Positions 25,606-34,761 are shown, counted from the first letter of the stretch. The stretch is DNA of 64,000 nt from JB111 sp049856175 (GCF_049856175.1 NZ_JBNDNA010000015.1:12126-76125); one strand, 5' to 3'. Notes: generated from the sequence alone by a model not told the origin. Numbers and translations are program-made.

Positions 25606-26199
25606 ATGGCGAGGAACGGACCGAAGGGTGAGCAACCGGGCGACGGCAGCGCGCTGCGTCGGGTGACCGGGTGGCAGTGGCTCTGGCGCTCCCAGCTCGG
25701 GATCACGGTCTTCGGCGTCACGTGGGACGTCGACGTCGACCTGTTCGACCTCGACGAAAAGGTTCGTCTGTACCGCGACGGTACGCAGGACCGCATCCAG
25801 CGCGGTCGGTCCACCTTCGAGATCCCGCCCCGGCACCGCGTCGAGGTCGCCTGGAGCATGTACGGGATCAGGCGCGCGCACCTCGTCGACGCCGTGGGGA
25901 ACGAGATCCGGCTCGAGCCGCGACCCGGCACCGGGGAGCGCTGGCGGGCCGACCTCGAGCGCCAGCAGCCCGGGCTGAGCCGGCTCCTTGTGGCGGCGTC
26001 GTGGACGCTCCTCGTCATCGCGCTGATCCTGCAGGCCCCCCAGCTGCTCCAGCTGGTGAGCGTCTGGACGGGATGGTTCGACTTCACCTCGCCGGTGTCG
26101 CTCCCCGGCTGGCTGAACACGCTCCTGACCATCGGCGGCGCCCTCGCCGCGCTCGAGCGCGCGCTGGGGATGCGCCACCACTGGCTGCTCGACGACTGA
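25606..26199 (+). CDS. Uncharacterised membrane protein
   Basis: 197 aa from the ATG at 25606. The first two-thirds are soluble and charged (WDVDVDLFDLDEKVRLYRDG, PPRHRVEVAWSMYGIRRAHLVD), resembling a small beta domain. Two hydrophobic segments follow near the C-terminus (LLVAASWTLLVIALILQAPQ and WLNTLLTIGGALAALERAL). The frame is open far upstream, but that overlaps the helicase; the ATG is 122 bases after it. No family is recognised with confidence. Confidence 0.6.
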   Translation: MARNGPKGEQPGDGSALRRVTGWQWLWRSQLGITVFGVTWDVDVDLFDLDEKVRLYRDGTQDRIQRGRSTFEIPPRHRVEVAWSMYGIRRAHLVDAVGNEIRLEPRPGTGERWRADLERQQPGLSRLLVAASWTLLVIALILQAPQLLQLVSVWTGWFDFTSPVSLPGWLNTLLTIGGALAALERALGMRHHWLLDD

Positions 26200-26233
26200 G
26201 CCGCCGGCCCGCCTCGTGCGGTCGACCGATCGT

Positions 26234-27391
26234 TCAGCCGAGGCCGTCCCGGCGCGCGCCGCCGCTCGGCACGACGGGGAAGATCTCGGGACGTGGGAAG
26301 CCCGCCCGTACCACCGCCTCGTCGACCTCGGACGCGATGCGCTCGGCCTCGGACGCGTCCACCAGCGCGATGGACGCCCCGCCGAAGCCGCCCCCGGTGA
26401 GCCTGGCACCGTGCGCGCCGGCGGCGACCGCGGCGTCGACGGCGGCGTCGATCGCGGGCACCGAGACCTCGAAATCGTCCCGCAGGGAGGCGTGCGCCTC
26501 GGTGAGGAGCGGGCCGACCGCCCGGGGTGCCCCCTCCCCCAGGAGGCGTGCGACCTCGTGGCAGCGGGCGGTGTCGGTCACGACGTGCCGCATCCGGCGG
26601 TGCTCGGCGTCGGGCATCCGTCCCGCCCAACCGGCCACGTCGCCGGGAGCGACCTGCGCCAGGTGCTCGACGCCGGCGAGCTCCGCCGCCCGCTCGCACT
26701 CGGCCCGGCGCTCCCGGTAGCCGCCGGTGGCATGGTCGTGCCGCACCGTCGAGTCGACGACGAGGACCTCGAGTCCCGCCCCGACGAGGTCGAGGGGCAC
26801 CTCTGCCACCGTGCCCCGGCCGAAGTCGAGCAGGATGCCGGCGCCGGCGCGGGTGAGCAACGCCGCGGACTGGTCGAGCGTGCCGGTCGGTGCTCCGGCC
26901 ACGACGTTCTCGGCCCGCTGGCACACGCGCACCATTGTCGGCCGGTCGAGGCCCAGGCCCCAGAGCGCGTCGAGCGCGACACACACGGCGGCCTCGATCG
27001 CAGCGGAGGACGAGACGCCGACACCGACGGGGACGTCGGAGTCGATCCAGGCGTCGAACCCGGGCAGGACGTCGAGCGCACGCACCTCGCCGAGCGCCCA
27101 CACCACCCCCAGCGCGTAGGCGCTCCACCCGGTCGGGCGCTCCGCTCCACCTGCGAGAGCCCCGACGTCGTGGGTGACGACGCCCGGGGAGAAAGTCGTG
27201 CCGGCCCGCACCACCCGGTCCTCCCGCGGGGCCACGGCGATCCGGGCCCTGCGGTCGATGGCGAACGGGAGGCTGGCGCCGCCGTTGTAGTCGGTGTGCT
27301 CGCCGACGAGGTTGACGCGCCCGGGGGCCGACCAGATCCCGAGCGGCTCGCGACCGAACGCCGCGGCGAACTCCTCACGCACCCGCCTCAC
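26234..27391 (-). CDS. galK: Galactokinase
   Basis: About 385 aa. All three GHMP/galactokinase motifs are present: GRVNLVGEHTDYNGG at the N-terminus (galactose binding), VGVSSSAAIEAAV (ATP phosphate loop) and LTGGGFGGASIAL near the C-terminus. It phosphorylates galactose in the Leloir pathway. The start is uncertain: in-frame GTG codons at 27391 and 27382 both overlap the galT stop, so translation is coupled. The length at 27391 fits the family. No galE is visible nearby. Confidence 0.9.
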   Translation of the reverse strand: MRRVREEFAAAFGREPLGIWSAPGRVNLVGEHTDYNGGASLPFAIDRRARIAVAPREDRVVRAGTTFSPGVVTHDVGALAGGAERPTGWSAYALGVVWALGEVRALDVLPGFDAWIDSDVPVGVGVSSSAAIEAAVCVALDALWGLGLDRPTMVRVCQRAENVVAGAPTGTLDQSAALLTRAGAGILLDFGRGTVAEVPLDLVGAGLEVLVVDSTVRHDHATGGYRERRAECERAAELAGVEHLAQVAPGDVAGWAGRMPDAEHRRMRHVVTDTARCHEVARLLGEGAPRAVGPLLTEAHASLRDDFEVSVPAIDAAVDAAVAAGAHGARLTGGGFGGASIALVDASEAERIASEVDEAVVRAGFPRPEIFPVVPSGGARRDGLG

Positions 27392-28487
27392 CCCCGCGCT
27401 GGGCCGCCCTGTCGGCGTCGACCCGTGCCAGGGCCTCACGGAGACGCTCGGCGCCGGCCTCCGGGACGACGTCGCCCACCCAGGCGCCCATCGCGGCCTC
27501 GGAGCCCGCGAGGTACTTGAGCCGGTCCGCCGCCCGCCGCGGCGACGTGATCTGCCAGGTCAGGCGGACGTCGTCGCGCCCCTCGCGCACCGGCGCCTGG
27601 TGCCACGCGGCGATGTACGGCGTCGGGGTGTCGTAGAGCGCGTCGACCGCGCGCAGCAGCCGTAAGGAGAGGCCGGCGAGCTCGTCGCGCTCGGCGTCGT
27701 CGGTGGCCGCGAGGTCGGGGACCTTGCGCCGGGGCTGGACGTGGAGCTCGATCGGCCAGCGGGCGGCGAAGGGCACGTAGGCCACCCACCTCTCGGTCCG
27801 GGCCACGACGCGCGGTCCCGCCAGCTCGCGCTCGAGCACGTCGCCCTGGAGGTCGCCGCCGTGCTCCCGGACCCGGTCGAGCAGCAGCCGCGTGCGAGGC
27901 GTGACGTAGGGGTAGGCGTAGATCTGACCGTGCGGATGGTGCAGGGTCACGCCGATCTCGACCCCCCTGTTCTCGAACACGAAGACCTGCTCGACGCCCT
28001 CCATCGCGCCGAGCTCCTCGGTGCGCTGCGCCCAGGCGTCGATGATCGTGCGGGCCCGGGCCTCCGTCTGCGTGGCGAACGAGCCCGTGCGGTCGGGGCT
28101 GAAGCAGACGACCTCGCACCTGCCGAACGCGTCCCTCGCCCGTTCGAGCCCGTGGGTCTCCTCCGCCTCGCCGAGTCCCGGCCCGAAGGAGGGCGAGCGG
28201 TTCTCGAACACCGCCACCTCGTAGTCGTCCGGGATCTCGCTCGGGTTGGTGGGCGCCTGCGGTGCGAGCGGGTCGAACTCGGGCGGCGGCAGGTGCGCCC
28301 GGCCCTGCCGCGCCGTCGCCACGGTGATCCAGTCGCCGGTGAGCGGGTCTCGTCGCAGCCGGGGCGTGGCGGGGCGCGGGTCGAGCGGCCGCCGGTCCGG
28401 GCCGGGCTCCCGCCGGGGTGCACCGTGCGCATCGAAGTAGATCAGCTCGCGGCCGTCCGCGAGCGTCGTCCGCGTCATCGTCGTCAT
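27375..28487 (-). CDS. galT: Galactose-1-phosphate uridylyltransferase
   Basis: 370 aa from the ATG at 28487, chosen because GAGG lies 7 bases upstream; a GTG at 28499 is the alternative. The HIT-superfamily active site is clear: VFENRGVEIGVTLHHPHGQI, in which HPH carries the nucleophilic histidine. DPLTGDWITVATARQGR near the N-terminus is also typical. It converts galactose-1-phosphate and UDP-glucose to UDP-galactose and glucose-1-phosphate. First gene of a galT-galK operon, divergent from the yggS-type gene 93 bases away. Confidence 0.92.
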   Translation of the reverse strand: MTTMTRTTLADGRELIYFDAHGAPRREPGPDRRPLDPRPATPRLRRDPLTGDWITVATARQGRAHLPPPEFDPLAPQAPTNPSEIPDDYEVAVFENRSPSFGPGLGEAEETHGLERARDAFGRCEVVCFSPDRTGSFATQTEARARTIIDAWAQRTEELGAMEGVEQVFVFENRGVEIGVTLHHPHGQIYAYPYVTPRTRLLLDRVREHGGDLQGDVLERELAGPRVVARTERWVAYVPFAARWPIELHVQPRRKVPDLAATDDAERDELAGLSLRLLRAVDALYDTPTPYIAAWHQAPVREGRDDVRLTWQITSPRRAADRLKYLAGSEAAMGAWVGDVVPEAGAERLREALARVDADRAAQRGGEAGA

Positions 28488-28580
28488 GCCCGTCCTCACC
28501 TGGGGTGTCGGGCGACGACGCTACCGCTTCGCCGACGGAGAGCGTCGGACCGGACGCCCCGGCGGCGATATGGTGCCCCG

Positions 28581-29342
28581 ATGACCGACCTGACCGCGCG
28601 GATGCGCGCCGTGCGCGAGCGCGTGGTGTCCGCGGCGACCGACGCCGGCCGAGACCCGCGGGAGGTGCGCATCCTGGTCGCGGTGAAGACGCAGCCGACG
28701 GAGGAGATCCTGGCCGCGCTCGACGCCGGCGCGACGGTCCTCGGCCACAACCGGGTCGACGAGCTCGCGGGCTCCGGGCCCGCGCTGTCCGCCCCGGACG
28801 TGCTGGGCCACGAGATGCACCTCATCGGGCACCTGCAGTCGAACAAGATCAACGCGGCCCTGCCGTGGACGACGTGCGTGCAGTCGATCGAGTCGACCAG
28901 GCGGGCGCGGAAGATCGACGAGGCCGTCGGGCGCCGCCTCGACGCCGGTGAGGGTATCGGCCCGCGTCGGCAGCCGCGGCCGCTCGACGTCATGATCCAG
29001 GTCAACACCTCCCGCGAGCCGACCAAGCACGGCGTCGACCCGGAGTCGGCCGTCGACCTCGCCGCGTACGTCGGCGAGCGCCCGCACCTGCGGCTCACCG
29101 GTCTGATGACGATCGGCGCGAACAGTCCCGACGCCGGGCTCGTGCGCGCCTCGTACACCGAGCTCGCCGAGCTGCGCGAGCGCATCGGTCAGGAGGTCGG
29201 CGGGCTCGGCGCGCTCGAGCTGAGCATGGGGATGTCGGGCGACATCGAGCCGGCCGTGGCCGCCGGCGCCACGATCGTCCGCGTCGGCACGGCGGTCTTC
29301 GGCCCCCGCCCCGCGCCTGCCCGCCCCGATCCTCACGAGTGA
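28581..29342 (+). CDS. YggS/PROSC-type pyridoxal phosphate homeostasis protein
   Basis: 253 aa. The PLP lysine is in ILVAVKTQPTEEI near residue 36, followed by LGHNRVDELAG, HLIGHLQSNKINAAL and MSGDIEPAVAAGATIVRVGTAVFG (phosphate-binding end), the full pattern of the one-domain alanine-racemase-fold family. These proteins bind and buffer PLP rather than catalyse a known reaction. The final residues PHE and the stop come from a CACGAGTGAG repeat element that continues past the gene. Confidence 0.9.
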   Translation: MTDLTARMRAVRERVVSAATDAGRDPREVRILVAVKTQPTEEILAALDAGATVLGHNRVDELAGSGPALSAPDVLGHEMHLIGHLQSNKINAALPWTTCVQSIESTRRARKIDEAVGRRLDAGEGIGPRRQPRPLDVMIQVNTSREPTKHGVDPESAVDLAAYVGERPHLRLTGLMTIGANSPDAGLVRASYTELAELRERIGQEVGGLGALELSMGMSGDIEPAVAAGATIVRVGTAVFGPRPAPARPDPHE

Positions 29343-29405
29343 GCGGGGTTCCGCCCGACGAATGAGCGCGGGTCCGCCCCGCGAGTGAGCGGGGTTCTGC
29401 CCCGC
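29335..29405 (+). repeat. Three tandem GAGTGAGCGGGGTTC-type units
   Basis: Units start at 29335, 29358 and 29380 with a period of about 23 bases: CACGAGTGAGCGGGGTTCCG, GACGAATGAGCGCGGGTCCG, CGCGAGTGAGCGGGGTTCTG. The first contains the stop codon of the yggS-type gene. Same family as 11091-11211. Confidence 0.75.
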
Positions 29406-29432
29406 ACGTGCCCGCCGATCGTCCCGCAGGTC

Positions 29433-31691
29433 TCAGCCGCGCTCCGCAGCGACGAACGCCGCCGTCTCCTCGGCCACCGCGCTCCCCTCGCGCACGAACA
29501 GGGCCGGCTCACCGATCGGTGCGTCGACCTCGACCTCGGCAACACCTGAGTCCTCGCCGTACACGTCGCCGCTCCAGACGTGCACCCACCGGCCGGGCGG
29601 GAGCACGACGTCGACACTGTCCTCCCCCGGCTCCAGCACCGGGGCGAGCACCACGTCCGGCCCCATGGCGAGCTCCGCGCCGGCCTGCTCCAGCAGCTCG
29701 TCGCCGCCGTGCACCATCCACGGGTGGTGCTGGGCGGCCCCGAGCGGATCTTCCGCCGTCAGCCGCGCGCGCTCCGGCCCGAGGGCGACGAACAGCCGCG
29801 CCGACGATGCGAGCACCTCGGCGGTCTCGCCGGAGCCGGCGGCCTGGACCACGTCGGCGGGCCGGTTGCCCTCGTGGGTCCGGAAGACCGGACCGAGCAC
29901 GGAGGCCTCGCCCCACCGGGCGAGGAGCTCGGCGTCGCGTCCGATGTCCGGCACCACGGGCAGGGCGAGGCTGGTGTAGCCGCCGACGTCGGAGTGCATC
30001 TGCGCCATCCCGCTCGCCGCAGTGGCGTGCAGCATCGCCGGCACGGAGGCGAGCCCGTCCTCGGCCGACCAGTCCTGGAGCTGGTCGCCGAGCCAGAGCG
30101 CGTCGGCGGATCCCGAGGACGCGGAGTGCCCGCTGCGGTGCCAGACGAGGCCCTCCTCGGCGAGACCGGCCAGCTCGAGCGCGCGGTTGTTGACCTCCTG
30201 CCACAGCACGGGCCATGCGGCCCGCCACTCCTCGCCGGTCCCGCCGGCCAGGACGGCGTCCGGCGGCGGGCCCTCGGCGAAGTCCGCCATCCAGCCCGAC
30301 GCCCCCGCGCCTGCGACCTCGTCGGCGATCGCCTGGGCGATCCACTCGCGGGCCTCCGGGCTGGTCAGGTCCACCATGGCGGCGGTGAAGCCCTGCTGGT
30401 CGAGCTCGACGACCTCACCGTCACGGCCGACGACGAGGTGGCCGAGCTCGGTTGCCTCAGCGTGCAGGTCCCGGTCGCCACGGTCGGCGGCTGCGGCCCC
30501 GCTGTCGGCGGAGAGGAAGGCGTTGGTGTAGGTGAGGACGCGGATGCCGTCAGCCGCCAGCTCCTCGACGAGCTCGTCCCATCCGGGGTAGCGCTCCTCG
30601 TCGAGCACCCAGTTCCACTGGAGGCGGTCACCGAATGAGGTCACCCGTCGACCCGTCCAGTCCTGCAGCCACACGGCGGCGACCGGCACGCCGGCGCCCC
30701 GGAGCACCTCCAGCTCCGCGCGCACCTCCTCCGTCCCGCCCTGCAGGCCGACGACGGCGCCCTCCTGCGTCCAGTCCGGCGGCGGTTCGGCGGCCCCGGC
30801 CCACCCGGACTGGATCTCGACGGCCTCGAGCGGCGTCCCCGCGGCAGCGACCGAGAAGGACGCCTCCTCCGACCAGACCTCCCACACGAGCTCGTCGCCG
30901 GTGAGGTCGACGCTCGCGATCCGGCCGCCCCGGTAGGCCAGGCTCCGCGCGCGGCTCGTGACGTTGACGCCGCTGACGAGGTAGGTGGTGTCCTGCCCGC
31001 CCGCGGCCGCCTCGGCCATGTCGACGGCGAAGGAGAGCGGCTGGTTCCCGCGCCCCACACCCTGCTCGCGAGAGATCAGGGGGACGCGTCGGCCGCGCAG
31101 GTCGAACTCGCCGCTCTGGGCACCGAGGCCGTGGACGCTCTCCTCGTCGGCGAGCGCAGCGGTGAGGTAGAGGCGGGTCGGCGCGGGCCCCTGGGTCACG
31201 AGGCGGGCATCGACGTCGAGCCGTTCCTCGGCCCCCTGGGCGAGCGTGAGCTCCCACCCGATCTCGCCCTCGTCGCCGCTCAGCCGCCCGCTGAGCCGGA
31301 GCTCCTCGCCGTCGAGCGTGGCATCGGTCAGGCTCTGCTCGGTCCAGGTCGCCTCGTGCTCGTCGGCGATCCTCAGCAGTCCGACGTCGTCGCGGTAGGT
31401 GGCATCGCCGTCGGCGGCCGTGAGGAAGGCGCCCCCCGCGGGCGTGGACCAGACCGGCCCGTCCGCGGCCGGGTGCGTGACGGTGAGGCCGTCGTCCACG
31501 ACGACGGTGAACCCCCCGACCTCCCACGTGCCACCGGCCCCGGCGTCGAGCTCGCCCCGCGGCGGATCGGCGAGGTCGGTGGCCGGCGGCGGCAGGCGCC
31601 ACAGGACGCCGGCGGTCACAAGCACGATGACCAGACCGAGAACGCCGACGACGATCCAGCGACGCCTGATTTGCCTGCGCGGTGGGCTCAT
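29433..31691 (-). CDS. Membrane-anchored GH31 glycosidase with sulfoquinovosidase signature
   Basis: 752 aa from the ATG at 31691, chosen because it places RRRWIVVGVLGLVIVLVTAG as an N-terminal membrane anchor directly after a basic stretch. GH31 residues: nucleophile Asp in GWMADFAEG (near 466), acid/base Asp in LWLGDQLQDWS (near 534), and HSDVGGYTSL. The segment QDWTGRRVTSFGDRLQWNW (near 343) carries Gln, Arg 13 residues later, and Trp 3 after that. That is the spacing of Gln288, Arg301 and Trp304 that bind the sulfonate in E. coli YihQ, and the GGYT tyrosine matches Tyr508. The predicted activity is release of sulfoquinovose from sulfolipid headgroups outside the cell. No sulfoglycolysis genes are nearby. 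Confidence 0.85.
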   Translation of the reverse strand: MSPPRRQIRRRWIVVGVLGLVIVLVTAGVLWRLPPPATDLADPPRGELDAGAGGTWEVGGFTVVVDDGLTVTHPAADGPVWSTPAGGAFLTAADGDATYRDDVGLLRIADEHEATWTEQSLTDATLDGEELRLSGRLSGDEGEIGWELTLAQGAEERLDVDARLVTQGPAPTRLYLTAALADEESVHGLGAQSGEFDLRGRRVPLISREQGVGRGNQPLSFAVDMAEAAAGGQDTTYLVSGVNVTSRARSLAYRGGRIASVDLTGDELVWEVWSEEASFSVAAAGTPLEAVEIQSGWAGAAEPPPDWTQEGAVVGLQGGTEEVRAELEVLRGAGVPVAAVWLQDWTGRRVTSFGDRLQWNWVLDEERYPGWDELVEELAADGIRVLTYTNAFLSADSGAAAADRGDRDLHAEATELGHLVVGRDGEVVELDQQGFTAAMVDLTSPEAREWIAQAIADEVAGAGASGWMADFAEGPPPDAVLAGGTGEEWRAAWPVLWQEVNNRALELAGLAEEGLVWHRSGHSASSGSADALWLGDQLQDWSAEDGLASVPAMLHATAASGMAQMHSDVGGYTSLALPVVPDIGRDAELLARWGEASVLGPVFRTHEGNRPADVVQAAGSGETAEVLASSARLFVALGPERARLTAEDPLGAAQHHPWMVHGGDELLEQAGAELAMGPDVVLAPVLEPGEDSVDVVLPPGRWVHVWSGDVYGEDSGVAEVEVDAPIGEPALFVREGSAVAEETAAFVAAERG

Positions 31692-31800
31692 CTGCACGGG
31701 CGCTCCGTCGATTCTCGGTGAACGCCCGCCATCGGGCACCGCGAGACATCGTACGTGGCGGGGTAGCTCGGATCGCCGCTGCTGATCGGTCAATCTCCCG

Positions 31801-32574
31801 TCAGGTTCGCGTGATTAGGGTCGTGTACCGGAACAGGCCGCGCGGGCCGTCGAGCCGGGAGTAGTCGTGCCACCGGGGCTGGTACGTGCCGCGGAGCTCG
31901 ATCGGTGCTGCGCGGCCGCCGCTCTTCGTGCCCGGACCGGCGCCCGGCCCCCACTCGCGGACACCTTCGATGACCGCCCCCTCGTGGATCCGGAAGTCCT
32001 CGGCGTTCGTCGTCCCGCCATTCTTAGGGGGCGACCAGTAGCCGGGGTCGTTGGTGAGGACAACGAGCAGCGCGGAACGCCCCTGTTCCACGGCCACGAA
32101 GTCCTCGTTGCGTCGTAGGTCCTTGAGGCAGTCGTAGCCGCCGAGGTCCCGAGCGTCGTGACCAGGCAGCTGATACTGCTCGTCGTCGACAGTTCCACGC
32201 CATGCGGCCTTGAGGTACTTGAGCTCCACCGCCGTCTGAGCGCCGGTCTGCGAGTCGGTGACCATCATGTCGAGATGCACACCCGGCTTCACAGCGACCT
32301 CGAGCCGGACACGCGCCCCCGTCTCCTCCCGTACGGCCATCCCGAGGGCGAACTGAAAGTCCGCCTCCGAGTGGAACACTCGCCGCTCGTGCGACAACAG
32401 GGGTACGACTGCCGCCACGACCTCGGCGTCGACCCTGCCCTTCCGCTTCTGGATCGAGCGCGCGGTCGAGGTGATCGTGACCTCGTCCTCCACCCAGACG
32501 AAGCGGCTGCCCACTTCGCGATCGACGTCCTGCTCGGCGTCGTGCGGCTCGTCCACCATTTCTCCATCCTGCAC
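31801..32574 (-). CDS. Uncharacterised protein with PD-(D/E)XK nuclease-like motif
   Basis: 257 aa from a GTG at 32574; an ATG at 32559 is equally possible. The core VHLDMMVTDSQTGAQTAVELKYLK has Asp, then 15 residues later Glu-x-Lys at the end of a second strand, as in PD-(D/E)XK nuclease folds. Further on are YDCLKDLRRNEDFV and ALLVVLTNDPGYW. No methyltransferase or toxin partner lies next to it, so a restriction role is not supported. It sits between the GH31 gene and the divergent beta-glucuronidase gene. Confidence 0.6.
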   Translation of the reverse strand: MQDGEMVDEPHDAEQDVDREVGSRFVWVEDEVTITSTARSIQKRKGRVDAEVVAAVVPLLSHERRVFHSEADFQFALGMAVREETGARVRLEVAVKPGVHLDMMVTDSQTGAQTAVELKYLKAAWRGTVDDEQYQLPGHDARDLGGYDCLKDLRRNEDFVAVEQGRSALLVVLTNDPGYWSPPKNGGTTNAEDFRIHEGAVIEGVREWGPGAGPGTKSGGRAAPIELRGTYQPRWHDYSRLDGPRGLFRYTTLITRT

Positions 32575-32671
32575 CGCTCGCTCAAGCGTCGCCCCCTGTC
32601 ATGCGGCAGGCGCAGCCCCGCGACACACTGGCGGGGACCCTGGGCACGACACGATCGACGAAAGGGACGCC

Positions 32672-34480
32672 ATGACGATCCGCCCGCAGGACACGGCCAC
32701 CCGAGACTCGCGCCGACTCGACGGGATCTGGGACTTCGCCCTCGACCCTGACGGCCGCGGCCGGGACGAGCACTGGTTCGCCGGCCCGCTCCCCGACGCC
32801 CGCGACATGGCCGTGCCCGCCAGCTACAACGACCTTGTGCCGGACCCGGCCGTCAAGAACCACGTCGGCGACGCCTGGTACCAGCGCACCGTCCGGGTGC
32901 CGCGCGGCTGGGCGGGCGAGCGGATCGTCCTGCACCTGGAGTCGGCCACGCACCGCGCGACCGTCTGGGTCGACGACGTCGAGGTCGTCTCCCACGAGGG
33001 CGGCTACACGCCGTTCGAGGCGGACGTCACCGAGCACGTCACCCCCGGTGGGACGTTCCGCCTGACGGTCGTGGTCAACAACGAGCTGAGCTTCCGGTCG
33101 ATCCCGCCGGGCGTCGTCGAGGACACCGAGGACGGACGCCGCCAGACCTACTGGCACGACTTCTTCAACTACGCAGGTCTGCACCGCTCCGTCCGGCTCC
33201 ACGCGACGCCGCACGACCACGTCACCGACGTCACCGTCGTCACCGGCCTGGACGGCTCCACGGGTACGGTCGACTGGTCCGTCCGCGCGTCGTCCCAGGC
33301 CACACCGACGGTTGCCGCCATCCTGCGCGACACCGCAGGCCGAGTCGTCGAGGAGGGGGACGCGGCACTCGTCGCCGGCAGTGCGTCGGGCACCCTCACC
33401 GTGCCCGACGTCCACAGGTGGGCGCCGGGCGACGGCTACCTCTACGACCTCGAGGTGCGCATCGTCGACGGCGAGGAGGTGCTCGACAGCTACCACCAGA
33501 GCGTCGGGATCCGCACGGTCGAGGTGCGCGGCACCGAGCTCCTCATCAACGGGGAGCCCTTCTACGTCCGGGGCTTCGGCATGCACGAGGACCACGACGT
33601 CATCGGCAAGGGGCACTCGGACGCCCACCTCGTCCATGACACCGAGCTGCTGCACTGGATCGGGGCGAACTCGCTGCGCACGTCGCACTATCCCTACAGC
33701 CAGGACGTGCTCGATCACGCGGACCGCCACGGGCTGGTGGTCATCGACGAGGTCGCCGCCGTCGGGCAGAACATGGGCCTGGGCGGCGGGATCTTCGGCG
33801 CCCAGGGCTACACGACCTTCTCACCGGAGACGATCAACGACGAGAGCCGCGAGGTGCACGCCCAGGCGATCCGGGAGCTGATCCACCGGGACAAGAACCA
33901 CCCGAGCGTCGTGCTGTGGTCGATCGCCAACGAGCCCGAGTCGGACACGGAGCCGGCCGAGGACTACTTCCGGCCGCTGTTCGCGCTCACGCGCGAGCTG
34001 GACCCGACGCGCCCGGTGGGTTTCGTCAACGTCATGCTCGCGCCCCACGGGAAGTGCCGGGTCTCGCAGTTCGCCGACGTCCTCATGCTCAACCGCTACT
34101 ACGGGTGGTACGTGCACACCGGGGAGCTGGCGGCCGCCGAGCGCGCATGGACGGCTGAGCTGGAGGCCTGGGCGGGCGACGGCAAGCCGATCATCGTCAC
34201 CGAGTACGGCGCAGACACCCTGGCCGGACTCCACTCGGAGCCGGCAGAGCCGTGGAGCGAGGAGTACCAGGTCGCGTACCTGGAGATGAACCACAAGGTG
34301 TTCGACTCGATCGACGCCGTCATCGGCGAGCACGTGTGGAACTTCGCCGACTTCGCCACGAAGGCCGGCGTCATGCGGGTCGGCGGCAACAAGAAGGGCG
34401 TCTTCACCCGTGACCGCCGCCCGAAGACCGCCGCGCACGCCCTGCGCAGGCGCTGGCTCGCGGCCGACCGTCAGGGCTGA
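32672..34480 (+). CDS. uidA: Beta-glucuronidase (glycoside hydrolase family 2)
   Basis: 602 aa, AAAGGGA 5 bases before ATG. Sugar-binding, Ig-like and TIM-barrel domains occur in GH2 order. Acid/base Glu is in WSIANEPES (near 421), nucleophile Glu in VTEYGADT (near 510), and the NxK motif that grips the glucuronate carboxylate is seen in GGNKKGVF (near 572), which separates beta-glucuronidases from beta-galactosidases. GTWPWHDFFN-type loop is represented by TYWHDFFNYAGLHRSV. There is no signal peptide, so it acts in the cytosol on imported glucuronides. The stop overlaps the convergent coiled-coil gene by 10 bases. Confidence 0.93.
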   Translation: MTIRPQDTATRDSRRLDGIWDFALDPDGRGRDEHWFAGPLPDARDMAVPASYNDLVPDPAVKNHVGDAWYQRTVRVPRGWAGERIVLHLESATHRATVWVDDVEVVSHEGGYTPFEADVTEHVTPGGTFRLTVVVNNELSFRSIPPGVVEDTEDGRRQTYWHDFFNYAGLHRSVRLHATPHDHVTDVTVVTGLDGSTGTVDWSVRASSQATPTVAAILRDTAGRVVEEGDAALVAGSASGTLTVPDVHRWAPGDGYLYDLEVRIVDGEEVLDSYHQSVGIRTVEVRGTELLINGEPFYVRGFGMHEDHDVIGKGHSDAHLVHDTELLHWIGANSLRTSHYPYSQDVLDHADRHGLVVIDEVAAVGQNMGLGGGIFGAQGYTTFSPETINDESREVHAQAIRELIHRDKNHPSVVLWSIANEPESDTEPAEDYFRPLFALTRELDPTRPVGFVNVMLAPHGKCRVSQFADVLMLNRYYGWYVHTGELAAAERAWTAELEAWAGDGKPIIVTEYGADTLAGLHSEPAEPWSEEYQVAYLEMNHKVFDSIDAVIGEHVWNFADFATKAGVMRVGGNKKGVFTRDRRPKTAAHALRRRWLAADRQG

Positions 34481-34761
34481 AGCAGCTCCAGTACGCGATC
34501 GAGCTTGGTGTCGACCGCGTCTACCTTGGTGTCGACCGTGCCCACCTTCGACTCCACCGACCCCACACGGCCATCGACCGCATCGACCTTGGACTCGATC
34601 GAGTCGAGCCGAGCGCCGTGTGCGGTGATGTCGTTGCTGATCTCGCCCAGGCGGTTGGTGTGACGCCGCTGGGTGAGGGAAATGGTCGAGAGCATCTCGT
34701 AGATGGCCTCGACGTCGTTGTCCAGCTGGCGCACCTTCTGCTCGATGCTCGTCGACGTCAT
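34471..34761 (-). CDS. Small heptad-repeat coiled-coil protein
   Basis: 96 aa from the ATG at 34761. Residues about 50-90 form five consecutive heptads: VDAVDGR, VGSVESK, VGTVDTK, VDAVDTK, LDRVLEL, with hydrophobic residues at two fixed positions, so a parallel multimeric coiled coil is expected. The N-terminal half (IEQKVRQLDNDVEAIYEML) is also helical. No membrane segment or signal. Function unknown; it might be a scaffold or oligomerisation protein. It is convergent with uidA and the 3' ends overlap by 10 bases. Confidence 0.65.
   Translation of the reverse strand: MTSTSIEQKVRQLDNDVEAIYEMLSTISLTQRRHTNRLGEISNDITAHGARLDSIESKVDAVDGRVGSVESKVGTVDTKVDAVDTKLDRVLELLQP

Noticed and set aside
31801..32574. 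Restriction-modification system
   Set aside because: The PD-(D/E)XK-like motif alone is not enough; neighbours are glycosidases and no DNA methyltransferase lies within reach.
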